From: Tetradesmus obliquus
Taxonomy: Eukaryota > Chlorophyta > Chlorophyceae > Sphaeropleales > Scenedesmaceae
Length of the DNA: 64,000 nucleotides
Reading direction: 5' to 3'
NCBI GenBank assembly: GCA_030272155.1
Contig: CP126196.1
Coordinates: 2,790,001-2,854,000 of the forward strand
Shown: positions 50,969 through 62,624 of the stretch, one piece after another
Layout of the letters: the number at the start of each line of letters is the position of its first letter
Position numbering within the stretch: the stretch's first letter is position 1
Notes under the pieces: model-generated
The model's database searches: none
What the model saw: the letters and a program-made list of their open reading frames with translations, nothing else
What the model was told of the DNA's origin: nothing
Position numbers and translations under genes: made by a program

Positions 50969-52605
50969 CTGGACCACTCGCGCAGTGAGCTCTGGCACCC
51001 CCGTGCACCCAGCCCACAGCAGCAGCCGCAGTACCACGCACACCACTCCTACCAACTTCAAACAGCCGCAGCGACAGCAAGCTATCAGCAACCGCAAGCC
51101 TACAGCGCAGCACCGCCTTTCTCTACTCCCTCCCCTGGGCTGCCATACCACACCCAGCAGCAGCAGCAGCAGCTGCAGCAGCGGCATCTGCAGTACTCAA
51201 CAGCACCTGCATACCAGCCTCACTCTCACTCTCACTCTCACCAGCAGCAGCATCTGCAGCTCAACGGCTGGCCAGCAGCAGCAGCAGCAGGCCCGCACTA
51301 TCAGTCCCAGCATGCCCTGCCTCCTCTGCACCACCACAGGCACCATCACCATCACCAGCAGCAGCATCTGATGAGTGAGCGCGGCGGCGAGCAGCGCAGG
51401 AGCGTGCGACAGCAGCAGCGCGCAGCGCGGCGGCGCTACGGCGCAGCTGCAGACGGTGATGACGAGGATTGGATGGAGGACAATAACGATGACATCGATG
51501 AGAGCTGCAGCAGCGCTGACCACTCCTTCAGCAGCAGGCACAGGGTGAGGCGGAAAACTTCACAGCAGCAGCAGCTGCAGCAGCAGTTGAGGGCGGGATC
51601 AGCCACCCAGCTAGATTTCGACGTGGCGGCAGAGAGACAGACTGCATTTGGAAGCATGCAAGCCGGGCAGCAAGTGTGTTTCCTGACAGCTGTCGTGGGT
51701 GTCACCATGTGCACAGGCACTGTGCCTTTGCAGCTAGCGATGTTGCAGACACTGCAGTGCTGTGATGTGCTGCGCTGTGCTGTGAAGTGCAGTCGTGGAA
51801 TAACCGCATTGCGCCTGCTGTGCTGCCTCACACACCTGCTGTTGTGCAGGGTGAGGCAGGCGGGTCTGCTGCAGCAGCCGCAGCAGCAGCAGCCGCTGGT
51901 GCCGGCCGGCGCAGCAGCCACAGCACGCCTGCGGGCATCAAGACAGCGCAGCGCTGGACACAGGAGGAGCACACCCTGCTGCTGCAGGTGGGGCCTGATG
52001 CAGTGCATAGTGGTAATGGCATATATTCGCACGGGTTGTTGGCTGCTGCTGCTGTGCCACCTGAGTCTCCATGTGACAGAGTTGCAGTGGCGCAGCAACA
52101 GTGGCACATCAACATGGGGCCGTGCTGCATGCATGGCCGATGTGCTAAGCACAGCGTAGTGGTTGCAGCAGAAGTGCAGAGTGCACAGCGCACGGTGCAT
52201 TTGCTGCTATCTGACCGTGTGTGCCGCCTTCTATCCTCCTTTGCCACCTGCAGGTGGTGGCGCAGACCGGCAACACGCGGCGCTGGAGTGACTTCATTTG
52301 GCTGAAGTTCTCACATCCACCGCCTTCAATCTTTGTGCCTGATGCAACTGCCCCTGCAGGTGGTGGCGGAGCACGGCAACACGCGGCACTGGAGTGAGAT
52401 CCATTGCCTCTGATCCTTGTTTGCTTTTGCCTTTACCTTTGCTGCTGACACTGACTTTTCCCAATCTCGCCTATGCTCTGCGCTATTTTCAGGTGGTGGA
52501 GCAGCACGGCAACACGCGGCGCTGGAGTGAGATCGCGAAGCACATCCCGGGCCGCACCGGCAAGCAGTGCAGGGAGCGCTTCGTCAACCACCAGGAGTGA
52601 GTGGC

Positions 52606-52651
<46 letters not shown>

Positions 52652-55395
52652 CTGTGCAGAGCTCACTGCAGCCACAGCGGCAGCATTCGAGCTTTGTGTT
52701 CACCACAGCACCGCACACCAAGCCCAGGGTGGTTTGAAAGTACGGCACTGCACAGCATGTGTTGCTGGTCTCCTGCTTGGCCTGTGCATGTTTGTACTGC
52801 TGTTGTGCTGCTGCCTGTGTCTTGTCCCAAAGCAGGGATCTTGAGCTGTGCTGCTGCTGCTGCCGCCGCCGCTGCTGCTGCTGCTGCAGCCCTGACACCC
52901 GTAAGGGCTCCTGGGACGTTGCTGAGGAGCTGCTGCTGTGCAAGTGGCACTCCATCCTGGGCAGCCACTGGGGTGGGTGACAGCTCCGCTGTGTCGATAC
53001 CGCTGTGGAGTGACAGCAGCAGCAGCAGCAGCGCTGCAGTGCAACCAATTGCAGCTGACTATCCGTTTGATTGTCCCATGCTTGTTAGGTCAACTGTTGG
53101 GTAGGCTGTGCATTGCAGCATGCGGTTGATTTGGCGCAGCTGTCATGTGAAAGCCCCGCTGCTTACCCCTTCAATCATCAGCCTGCCTGCTGCCGTCTTG
53201 CCTGTCACTTACCCAATGTTGTCGTGCGATGTTTATGCAGCGCGCATCACGCGCAAGCTGGAGGGACGCACTGAGAACGCTGTGAAGAACCACTGGAATG
53301 CAGCCATGCGCGCCAAGGTGAGCAGTGCTGAATGCTTGCATTGATGTTAGTACTTCAGGCACACAACAGCCTGCGGTCAAGAACGCAGCCATGCGCGCCA
53401 AGGTGAGCTGCAAGGCAGCTGCTTTGATGTTCACCATGCTGCGTGGTGTGCGCTGGCGCTGCTGCATAGTTTGCCGCAAGTATCTGTGTAACTACTGTGG
53501 CAGCCACAATGCTATAACCAGCAAGCGTCGCTGATTTTGTCATGCTGCCTGCTGTCAACCTGCCTTTCCTGGGCCGTGCAGTTCCCGCTGCGCCGCCAGA
53601 CGCCGCTGAACATCTATGTGGGCCACCTGCGCAGCGGCGTGGAGGCATCTGAGGCGCTGGTCAAGGTGCTGGAGGCGCTGCAGGTGGGTAATTTATAGCG
53701 GTTTTGTGGGTTGTGGTTTTCTCGTGGTTTCTAGTGCTTGTGTGGTTGTACTTTGTGTGTAGGGGGCGCTGGTCAAACTGCTGGAAGCGCTCACGGTGCA
53801 GTGTGATGATGTGCCGGCAGGCATATTGGGAGTTGCCACGTGAGGCGAGGGCTGTGATGTCTGGCTGTTTTAATTGTGCGTTGGTATGTCTGAATCCTGC
53901 GCAGCGACGTGGATCCAACAAAGGCGCTGGTCAAGGTGCTGGAGGCGCTGCAGGTGCACTGCTGTGGGTCTGAATGTGGTGACGTGGGGTTGTTGCTGTG
54001 CAGGAATGTCTGCGGCGCCGTGTGGGTGTCTTGTGTGTTGGCCTGGATAAGGAGCTTGAGCCACTCATTACATGTGCATTACTTTGCGGCTGCTCCTGCG
54101 TGTATCCACAGCGCTTCCTCAGCTCACTGTGAGCAACGCTACTTGGCCATATATCGGTTGTTGTTACTGTTACTTGTCACACCCGCGCAGGAGGCTCACC
54201 CAGACCTTGTGGCAGCCACAGCGCGCGCAGCAGCAGACATTGTCAGCAAGAGGCTCAACCCAGCCAGCGGCGCGGCAGCAGCAGCAGCAGCAACAGCAGC
54301 CTTGTCCAGCGCCCAGCTGCAGCAGCTCGGCGCCCTGGGTGGCTACAGTGCTGCTGCTGCTGCTGCAGGTGGCATGTTACCCAGCGCAGCAGCAGCAGCA
54401 GCAGCAGCAGGTGCTGGAGGGGCGTTGGGAGCTTTCTTTGATGCTGCAGCGCAGCCTGGGTTGCAGCAGCACAGCATGCAGCAGCAGCAGCAGCAGCTGC
54501 AGCCCCACCTGCATCTGCACATGCAGCCGCCAGCATTCCAGCTGCCGCTGCAGCCTGGCGCCTCTGCTGCTGCAGCTGCTGTGCTGGCAGCTGCATCCTC
54601 GCCTCTGCGGCAGCAGCAGCAGCAGCAACAGCAGCAGTTGCAGTTTGCGCTGCCATGGCCTGAGTCTGGCCCTGCTGCAGCTGTTGCTGCTGCTGGCGGT
54701 GGCATACCGCCAACATCTGCTGCTGCTGCTACTGCTGCTGCTGCTGCTGGGCCTGGGTCTGGCCAGCAGGACAGCAGCAAGCAGCAGCCGTCACCAGACA
54801 CTGTTACATCAGGGCCTGGAAATAGAACCCCAGGCAACGGCGGACTGCCCCCAGCAGCCTCAGGCGCTGCTGCTGCTGCTGCTGCCGCTGCTGCTGCTGG
54901 TGGTGGTGGAGATATCTTAGAAGGAGCTAGTCCTGCATCTAAGAGGCCGCGGCTGAGCAGCGGCACCAGCGCTCACAGCAGCGGCAGCGGCCTAGGTCTG
55001 GCTGCTGCTGCAGGCTCTGGCGATGCGGCAACAAAGGCGGCAGCTGCTGCAGCAGCAGCTAATGCGGCAGCAGAGCAGGCACAGCAGCAGCAGCTGGCGG
55101 GTGCAGCAGCGGCAGCAGCAGCAGCAGCAGCAGGGCAGTATCCTTTTCACAGTCCTAACATGCCCTCCACAACTTCCTCGCAGCAGCATGCCATGCCACC
55201 CTTGTTCCAGCAGCCTCCATCCTCACTGTTCAACCAGCAGCAGCTGCAGCAGCAGCAGCAGCTAGCTGGCATGGGCGTTGGAGGGTTTGGCAGCAGAGCG
55301 TATGTTGTGGGTGTAACAACCCGCAACATGGTCATAGATGCGCTGGAGGCGGTACAGAAAGGAGCTGAAAGTGTACTGCTGGAAATAGATGCGGC

Positions 55396-55433
<38 letters not shown>

Positions 55434-55581
55434 TGTTGAGGCAGCAGAGGCAGTTTGCACCTGAGCATCCCTACGTGCCAGACACTGCTGCTGCTGCTGC
55501 TGGCATGCATCCTCCTGGTCTGTTCCGCACCCACACAGCCCCTGCTGCCCAGCTTCAATACATGCAGCAGCAGCACTGGGC

Positions 55582-55614
<33 letters not shown>

Positions 55615-55730
55615 CCCCAGCATGAGCAGCGACAGCTTTGACGTTATGATAGCTGCACTGGCGGGGCCTGGAGGCATGGGCGGCGCCGCTGCCGCTGCTG
55701 CTGCTGCTGACCAGCAGCGGCCGCCTCTGT

Positions 55731-55772
<42 letters not shown>

Positions 55773-56725
55773 TAGGAGGCGCACCTGCGACTGCTGCTGC
55801 TGCTGCTACCGGCAGCATGTTGTTTGGCAGCTCACTCTCTATGGCAGGCGGAGGAAGCAGCACTGCTGCAGGGCAGCAGCAGCAGCAGCAGCACTACCAC
55901 CACCAAGCTTCACCTACCACACCAATCACTACAGCCTTGCAGGAGCAGCAGCAGCAGTGGCAGCAGCAGCAACTGTCAATGCAGCAGACCCCCAGCATCC
56001 AGTCACACCACCACCACCAGCAGCAGCAGCAGCTGCAGCGCAGCATGTCTGATCGTGTCAGCCTGCCAGGAAGCTGGCTGCAGCTGCTGCAGCCACCGCA
56101 GCAGCAGTCACCCGCGACCTTCCCACACTTTGGCCAGCAGCAGCAGCAGCAGCAGCAGCAGGAGTTTATGCCGCAACTTCAGCAGCAGCAGCAGCAATCC
56201 TTAGGAGCTTTACATCCGCCATTCCGCAGCGGCGCCAGCGATCCTGCCATGCATACTGGCCCAATGCAGCAGCAGCAGCAGCAGCGGCAGGTGTCAAGTG
56301 CAGCGCTGCTGCCCGGCCCTGGCAGCAACCCCTTGTTCCGCACCATCAGTGCCCCTGCGGCTAGGCACCCCCCACTGCTGCTGCCGGAGCACCCTGCAAG
56401 GCTGCAGCAGCTGCTGCCTCAAGTGTCACCGCTTGGGCCAGGTACAGGGGAGCTGAAGCAGGAGGCACTGACGCCAACAGGAGCAGGCGGCAGCAACGGC
56501 AACGGCGCTGCAGCTGGTGCGCAAGCCGCAGGGTCAGCAGCAGCAGTAGCAGGGAATGCTGAGCCTCCAGCAGCAGCAGCAGCAGTGCCAGCGCCTGTGC
56601 CTGCGGTTAGTGCTGGTGATGTGGGCATGAGGCCGCTGCCAGGCAGTGGTCTGCTGCATGACTTGGGGCTGGGGGGTGGGGAGCAGGACCAGGACGACCA
56701 CGGGCTGTTTAACATGCTGGTGTAA
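50969..56725 (+). CDS. Large R2R3-type MYB transcription factor (at least 1,247 aa; N-terminus open)
   Basis: Seven phase-consistent exons: 50969-51673, 51850-51987, 52493-52596, 52890-52972, 53241-53317, 53582-53683, 54191-56725. The N-terminal part is rich in Gln, His, Ser and Ala, with an acidic patch (DGDDEDWMEDNNDDIDE). The first MYB repeat reads RWTQEEHTLLLQ then WSEIAKHIPGRTGKQCRERF; the second reads KGSWDVAEELLLCKWHSIL, HWARITRKLEGRTENAVKNHW. This is the helix-turn-helix DNA-binding pair of R2R3 MYBs. The 844-residue final exon is dominated by poly-Gln and poly-Ala encoded by near-pure CAG and GCA/GCT runs and ends in an acidic tail (GGEQDQDDHGLFNMLV). Such tracts are usual in activation domains; target genes are unknown. 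Tail or head copies flank three of the exons. Confidence 0.9.
52250..52410 (+). repeat. Two copies of the head of MYB exon 52493-52596
   Basis: At 52254-52300 and 52363-52405 an acceptor (ctgcag) is followed by gtggtggcgcagaccggcaa- or gtggtggcggagcacggcaa-type sequence reading VVxxxGNTRxWS. The copies are spaced about 110-130 bp and lie upstream of the functional exon. Confidence 0.93.
52602..52651 (+). repeat. (CAG)n tract just inside a MYB intron donor
   Basis: About 15 units begin a few bases after the gtgagtgg donor of exon 52493-52596. Unlike most intronic tracts here, it is CAG on the sense strand and near the 5' splice site. Confidence 0.9.
53381..53956 (+). repeat. Tail copies of MYB exons 53241-53317 and 53582-53683
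   Basis: At 53381-53405 the end of the first exon (NAAMRAK plus gtgagc) recurs. At about 53761-53800 and 53921-53956 the end of the second exon (ALVKxLEALxxQ) recurs, the last copy with an intact CAG|GTG donor. All lie downstream of their functional exon. Confidence 0.9.
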
Positions 56726-59700
56726 CATGTTACAGTGTAACAACATGACGGTGTTGTTGTTATGACAAGTGCTGGGTTTGTCATGCAGCTGAGTGCAGCA
56801 GGTGTTTGTGAGGGGGAACCCACCCTCTGCTGCAGCTGCTGTTGTTTGGGCCACCACAACTGCTTGCTGCTTGTCGTGCATTGCGATGCGCAGCAAGCAG
56901 CAGTCACTCCTGCAAGCTGGCCGTCAGGCAGCAGCAGTACTGCAGAAGGTCAGCACGTATGCCACATGTGTGCTCAACTTGCTTCATTTCGTTGTTTGAT
57001 CCGGGCTGGAATCGCAGCCCCAAACGCATGCCCCGGCTATACGCTCTGGCATCTGTGCGCTGCAGCTTGTGCTGCGTATATGTGTGGTACCTGCCTGCAT
57101 TGTGCAGTTGGTCCTGGTTGTGCTGCGCAGGCCTTTCCCTGAGCATGCACTGTGAGATGAAAGGGCACTTCATGCATGCATAGGAGGGATTGATTGTATG
57201 CTGTCCTGGTGGGATGCAGCTTGTGTGCGCTTTGCTGACTTTGCTTACTTATCTATCCATGCATCTGGTGCGTGAGGAAGCCTTCATGCACAGGAGGGTT
57301 TGTGGGCTGTTTTGGTGGCGCTTTGGTTGATTCTGCATGCTAGAGTTGATGCCGCTTGCATATCTATCCATGCATCTGATATGTGAGGAAGCCTTCGCCT
57401 GCATCAGCACTCACGGCACGTGCAATGTTACCGTGCTGTGCGCAGCCACCCCTGTTGACGCAGGGCTGATGTGTGCAACCGTATGCTCTGCTGTGGCATG
57501 CCGTGGTGCACAATCTTCTGCCAAAACATGATGCTGTTGTGTGCAGCCATGTGCCCTACTGTGGCATGCTGTGGTGCACACCTTGTGCCGAACTTTGAAA
57601 CGGTAGTATGCAGCCTTGTGCAGTTTTGTGTGACGCTGTGGTGTGTGGCGGCGTGACATTCTGTGCAGCAGGTGCGCGGCAGTATAACTGCTGTGCTTAC
57701 TGCTTCTTGTGAGCTGGCCGCTTGCTGACCAGCGTTCGGCCGGCTGTGGTGCTAACGAGGTGTTTCATTGGAAGGGGGTTTCTGTTACTGCCTGCATGCT
57801 GCTGCATGGGTGGGGCATGGTCAGCACGGAAGATTATATACACTGCATGCAACGGCTAATCATATACACAATCCAAGTCTGCGCACTTGCCGTGCAGCCG
57901 TGTTTTATATGCAGCAGCTGCAGGGCTCTCAGCTGCTTTAAGTACGCCGTGTGTATCTCTGCTCCCGCTTGCAGTGCCGCAATGCACTGAGGAATGCATG
58001 CTTTCATAACGGTGGACTGCGTGCTTGTGCCGCAGTGCCATCAAGTGCTGGGATGATTTTATGCATGGGGGCAAAGGGTGAGGCTGCTGTTTCCTGGTCA
58101 GGCCGCATTGGTGAAGTATGTATGAGTGGTGAGGAAGCTGATATTGTTGGATTGCTGGCATCTCAGCGTATCTATGTATGTTGCATGGGGCTGATAATGG
58201 TGCCTATTAGGATCCCTTGGTTGCATGACTTGTGGTTGGATCGCGTTTGTAATGAAGTAAGTAGGTGACGCGCCGAGCGCACAGCATGCAGCTTTGGTGT
58301 GGGTGTGGATGCTTGCTTGGCGGCTGGTAGCCCTGCTGTGCATGCGGAGCCAGTGGCTTGTCCAGTTCTATCAAAGTACTATGCGGTAATAAAGTGATCG
58401 TTGTATTGCTGTGCATGCTGGTATCAGCGGTCGTGGTTAAGAGTTTGGGCACAGATAGAATCTTTTTCTGGGCACTAGCTAGTGCTATAGCTTAGCAGCC
58501 CCTCACGCCCCTTGATGGTAACCAGTGCCTTGCCATGTATAGGTCCCTATACATTGGAGCAGTGAACAGTAATACGCCACATGTTATGGCTTCAACTCTA
58601 TGTTATGGCTTCAACTCTTGGCTTCAAGCAAGCTACTTGTCTGCTGGGCTTACAGACTTGATGCAGCCGTTGATGATCAGCAACAGGCTCAAATTGTTCG
58701 TGTTGGTTCCACCACGCACACCCCGACCCACATTGGGTGTCTAGCCAACATGCAAACCTTGGATGCATGTCACCTCACCAGCAAACAACAGCAGCAATGC
58801 ATTATGCAGCTTTCAGCTGACATGCTGGCCTCGCAAGCCTGAGTGTCGATCAGCAAGACAGCTCCAACGTGTCTGCACATCAAGCAACCACTGTGAGACT
58901 CTCACGCGGCCGCCTGACTGTTGCCTGCAAATTCTCCGAGTGGCCAGCCAGTGGTCAGGCCATCAGCACCCAAACACAAAATAATAAACCTCTGAGGTGC
59001 TGTGCTGGTGTTATCCTTGTTAACAGCCTCAGCACCAACCCAACACTGGAGCCTTGGTGAAAACATCTGTAGTACCACCAGCTGGTGCCAACAGGTGCAC
59101 TGCAATTTCCAAGGAAAAAATGGTAGTGCTGGCAGATACCGTCGCGCATACGTGCAACATGAACCAAGGAAACAAGCTGGTGCCACCACAGCCAGCACCC
59201 GGCGGGCCTGAGCCCTGCAGTACTGCATGCCAGCACTGATGCCAACAGGCATGCCTTGCACTGCTGTTGGCAGCACTGATGCCAACAGGCATGTGCTGCA
59301 CAGCGCATGCACATGAGGGCAGCACTGATGCCAACAGGCATGTGCTGCACCAGCTTGCGACGAGAAATCCATCAAGCTTGTGCAAAGCTAAACAAAGAGA
59401 TCCGGTAGGCGCCAGCAGCAATAAATGACGCCACTGCGCTGAAAAACGCTAACAACTTCCGGCATGGTGCCATCACGTGCAGGCGATGCAAAAGCCAGCA
59501 CACAGCTTCCTTAGCACCCCCAGCAATTGTGCGATGAAAAGCTGCGCTCTGTTCAAAAACCGGACGCTGGCAAAGGCAGATCCATGAGCGCACGCAGGCT
59601 GGAGCACTGCTTGAGCGCGTTGCCATGTCACATACCATATGTGCAATAACACGCCCTGCAGCTCAATCACTACAGCATTAACATAACGTGGTGCTGCAGC

Positions 59701-59942
59701 AGCCGGCAACCTCTTGTGCCAGGACAGCATGCGGCGGAGACACTGGGCGAAACTTACAAGATCACGGACATGGACATGGACAAGACATCCATGTTAACAT
59801 CCTGCCAAACCAGCCTGTACAGGAACAACAGTAAGAGCCTACTACAGATGCAAACAGAAGAAGAGTTGGCACATCCACAAGCCAGCGCAACACACCTGCC
59901 TGTGTTATACACCATGTGACATGCTGTGTTATAACAGCGCCC
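56726..59942. other. Convergent intergenic region, 3.2 kb, no gene recognised
   Basis: It contains the 3' flanks of the MYB (+) and PP2C (-) genes. TGTAA signals occur at 56721 and 56736. Low-copy repeats include a pair at about 57220-57300/57345-57400 (shared atctatccatgcatctg...gtgaggaagcctt), a pair at about 57470-57530/57540-57590 (ctgtggcatgc.gtggtgcac) and the 59228-59360 array. No splice-consistent exons were seen. Confidence 0.5.
59228..59362. repeat. Three copies of a GC-rich 46-58-bp repeat
   Basis: The core cagcactgatgccaacaggc followed by atgtgctgca or atgccttgca occurs three times. Confidence 0.9.
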
Positions 59943-61970
59943 TCAGCTCCAGTCCAGCAGCATCACCGCTGCCGTGATGTTGTCGCCGCTGTTGCCGTGC
60001 AGCGCTGCTGCCATCACGCCGTCTGCCGCTGCCTGCGCTAGCTGCTGGGCATCATCAGTGCGGTCCCGTGCCTGCAGGCAGCAGGCAGCACGTGCAGCAT
60101 ACATGCCGCCCCAGGCAACGACCGACTCAGCACAAAATGGACAATATTCACAAGCACCCCTGTGACAGATACTTGGATTCCGACATCAGAATGCACCTCA
60201 CTACACCATTGCTTGCAGTGCAACGCCCATAGCCTCATCACCAAACCATGTGGCCAATGCCTTGCATGCATATTCAGTGATGTGCCTCACCTGTTTGAGT
60301 GCAAGCTGTGCCACGCCCATTGCGGCATTGTCCGGCAGCCAGTCGCTCACGCCATCACTGGCCAGCAGCAGCAGGCTGCTCCAGTCATCAAACACAGTCA
60401 AACATTCGTTACGCGCTGCACCTGCTGTAGTGCGTGCAGCGCCACGCCCATGGCGTCATCATCATCGCCAAGCCATGAGGCAAGAGTGACCTTTGTACAT
60501 AGTTGCGCCTCTCACCTTTTCGAGTGCGCGCAGTGCCACGGCCATGGCGTCATCGTCCGGCAGCCAATCGCTCACGCCATCGCTGGCCAGCAGCAGCAGG
60601 CTGTTGCCCGGCAGCAGCGTCTGGTGCGCCACGTGCGGCTCGCAACACAGCAGCGGCGCCGGCTGCTTGAAGGCAAAATCGCCAAGGGACCTGCGGCAGG
60701 CACAGAGTGTAAACTTGTGTGTGAAGGTGAATGTGATCTTGAGTGTGAAGTTGAGAAAGAAGTTGAGTGTGAAGAGGGGATGCCCAGGGACCTGCAGAGG
60801 CGCGGGCTGCTTGAAGGCAAAGTTGCCCAGAGACCTGGGGCACGAAGTGTGAACCTGAGCGTGAAGGTGAAGGTGAGGTTGAGTGCAAAGCTGAAAGGGG
60901 AAGTTGAAGGTGACGTTTTAGTTGCCCAGGGACCTGCAACAGCGGCACGGGCTGCTTGAAGGCAAAGTCGCCCGGAGACCTGCAGCACGCACAGAGGGTA
61001 AAAACGAACGACACCCTGCCTGCGTCACAACACCTGCTGTCAGCCAGACATCAGCATTCTCACCCCAGCACAACCCCACGCACCACGTAAACATGCAGCC
61101 GTTCCTGCGCTCTGCATCGCTTGGTCTATAAAGCCGCAGTGTGCCACAGCCGTCATACTACAGCTCCCCTCCCGCAGCCAGCTGCCCCTCCCGCAGCCAG
61201 CACATGAAATCCCAGCCAGTACACGAAATCCAACCCGGCACACGGGCCCACGCTGCAGCAGTGCCACAATGCAGCCAAATCAACTGCTTTGTGTCTCTGC
61301 CTGCCAACTGCCGCAGTCTGAACACACAAATAACCAATCGAATCAGACAGCACTCCAGCAGCACCCGCACCTCGTAAACATGCAGCCGTTCCGCCGCTCT
61401 GCATCTGTTGGTCTATACAGCCGCAGCGTGCCGCAGCCGTCATACTCCAGCTCCCCTCCAGCAGCCAGCACGCGCAGCATCTCAGCCGCATTGTCTGCGC
61501 GGTGGTCAACTGAGAGCCGCTGACAGGAGCCGCCACGCGCCAACAGTGCGACGCTGTCGCCTGCAGTGGAGAACACAAATGTTGACACAGATCGGAAGGG
61601 TGCAGACATACGATCACTTCTGCAGTCTGCTGCTGCTGCTGCTGCGGCGGCGGCGCCGCATTGCTGGCACCAAGAACACTCACCCAGGTTCCCCACGGTC
61701 AGCTTCTGCCCCGCCACCAGCCCCACCGCCACCAGCCCCACGACTCCACAAGTTGCTGCTGCTGCTGCTGTGCAGCTACATCACCTGGCACTGTACTCAC
61801 CTAGGTTCCCCACGGTCAGCTCTTGGCCCTGCACCAGCCCCACTACTGCAGTGCTGCCTGATCTGTCCCTGCCCCGCCGCGCAAACCACCAGCTGTCAAA
61901 GCTGCGCATGCTGGCGGTCAGCGCGCAGCGAGGATGCAGCGGCTCCTGCACATACACGCTGGGGCCGTCT

Positions 61971-62002
<32 letters not shown>

Positions 62003-62003
62003 T

Positions 62004-62035
<32 letters not shown>

Positions 62036-62624
62036 GCCAAGCCAGATCAGCAAGGTGCACCCGTTCATGTTGGCATACAACACTGCTGCACTGATCATGA
62101 CGCACAGTATGCACGTACACCGACAGCTGGCTGTGCCATTCACCCCAAAACAGCTGCTGCGCCCTGTGCTTCCCTGCTGCTTTCAACTACAATCTACCAA
62201 GCAGATCTGTGTGGCAGATCCCCCTCCCACAAAGCCAATGCAAGTGCAGCAGCTGCGCATTACCTCGCCAAGCCCCTGCTGTACTCACTACGCTTGCCCC
62301 ACACAGCCTCATCTGTTGCGCTAGCACCGCACCATGCGACCCCATCTGCTGTACTGCGTTTGCCTCACCCCACCGCACCGCACCTTCACACGCTGCGCTG
62401 CTGCCCTGCCTGCCGCTGAGCCCCTGATGCAGCAGGTGTGGCAGGTGCTCTGCTGCTGTTGCTGCTGTCTGGCATCCTGCATGGCCATCAAAGACAGCAG
62501 CCACAGCCACATGCTGCTGGCTGATGCATACGCCTTGGCTGGGCAGGCTACTCAGCACGCCGTGCTGTGGGTGCAGCGCTGCCAGGCAGTTGCAGTCCTC
62601 CATGTTCTGTTTGGGGCCCTGGGA
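59943..62624 (-). CDS. PP2C-type (PPM) protein phosphatase; N-terminal exon(s) not resolved
   Basis: Five phase-consistent exons: 62624-62384, 61968-61801, 61560-61371, 60690-60516, 60071-59943. Motifs in PP2C order: GPKQNMEDC (R/K..MED motif), VAVAAVFDGHAG (metal-binding DGHAG), GSTAVVGLV and LTVGNLGDS (catalytic core), LSVDHRADNAAEMLRVLAAG, FTRSLGDFAFK (TRSLGD), LLLLASDGVSDWL (SDGVSD), GNSGDNITAAVMLL (DN motif). This is a metal-dependent Ser/Thr phosphatase; a MAP kinase lies 10 kb away, but no link is implied. The exon before 62624 was not identified; a plausible leader starts with ATG at 63358 (MLKVPEPVVDSRPYRTILPG) and ends at a gtgtca donor, but joining it is uncertain. Edge copies surround three of the exons. 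Confidence 0.88.
60220..60480 (-). repeat. Three copies of the tail of PP2C exon 60690-60516
   Basis: At about 60291-60390 the copy reads LLLLASDGVSDWLPDNAAMG. Shorter copies at about 60420-60475 and 60224-60280 keep only the DDDAMGVALHAL-type end. All lie downstream of the functional exon. Confidence 0.93.
60785..60990 (-). repeat. Two copies of the head of PP2C exon 60690-60516
   Basis: The segments at about 60795-60840 and 60940-60985 repeat RSLGxFAxKQPxP behind ctgcag-type acceptors, upstream of the functional exon. Together with the tail copies this exon is flanked on both sides. Confidence 0.92.
61083..61260 (-). repeat. Tail copy of PP2C exon 61560-61371
   Basis: About 110 bp matching the exon end (coding GCGTLRLYRPTDAERRNGC) recur at about 61083-61190, with a decayed second piece towards 61260. 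The copy is out of frame in places and lies downstream in the intron. Confidence 0.88.
61682..61745 (-). repeat. Tail copy of PP2C exon 61968-61801
   Basis: It reads GLVAGQKLTVGNLGE and keeps a gtgagt-like donor. It is about 115 bp downstream of the functional copy. Confidence 0.92.
61969..62034 (-). repeat. (CTG)n tract forming the acceptor of PP2C exon 61968-61801
   Basis: About 20 sense CTG units with one CAA interruption end in ctgcag immediately before the exon. Confidence 0.9.
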
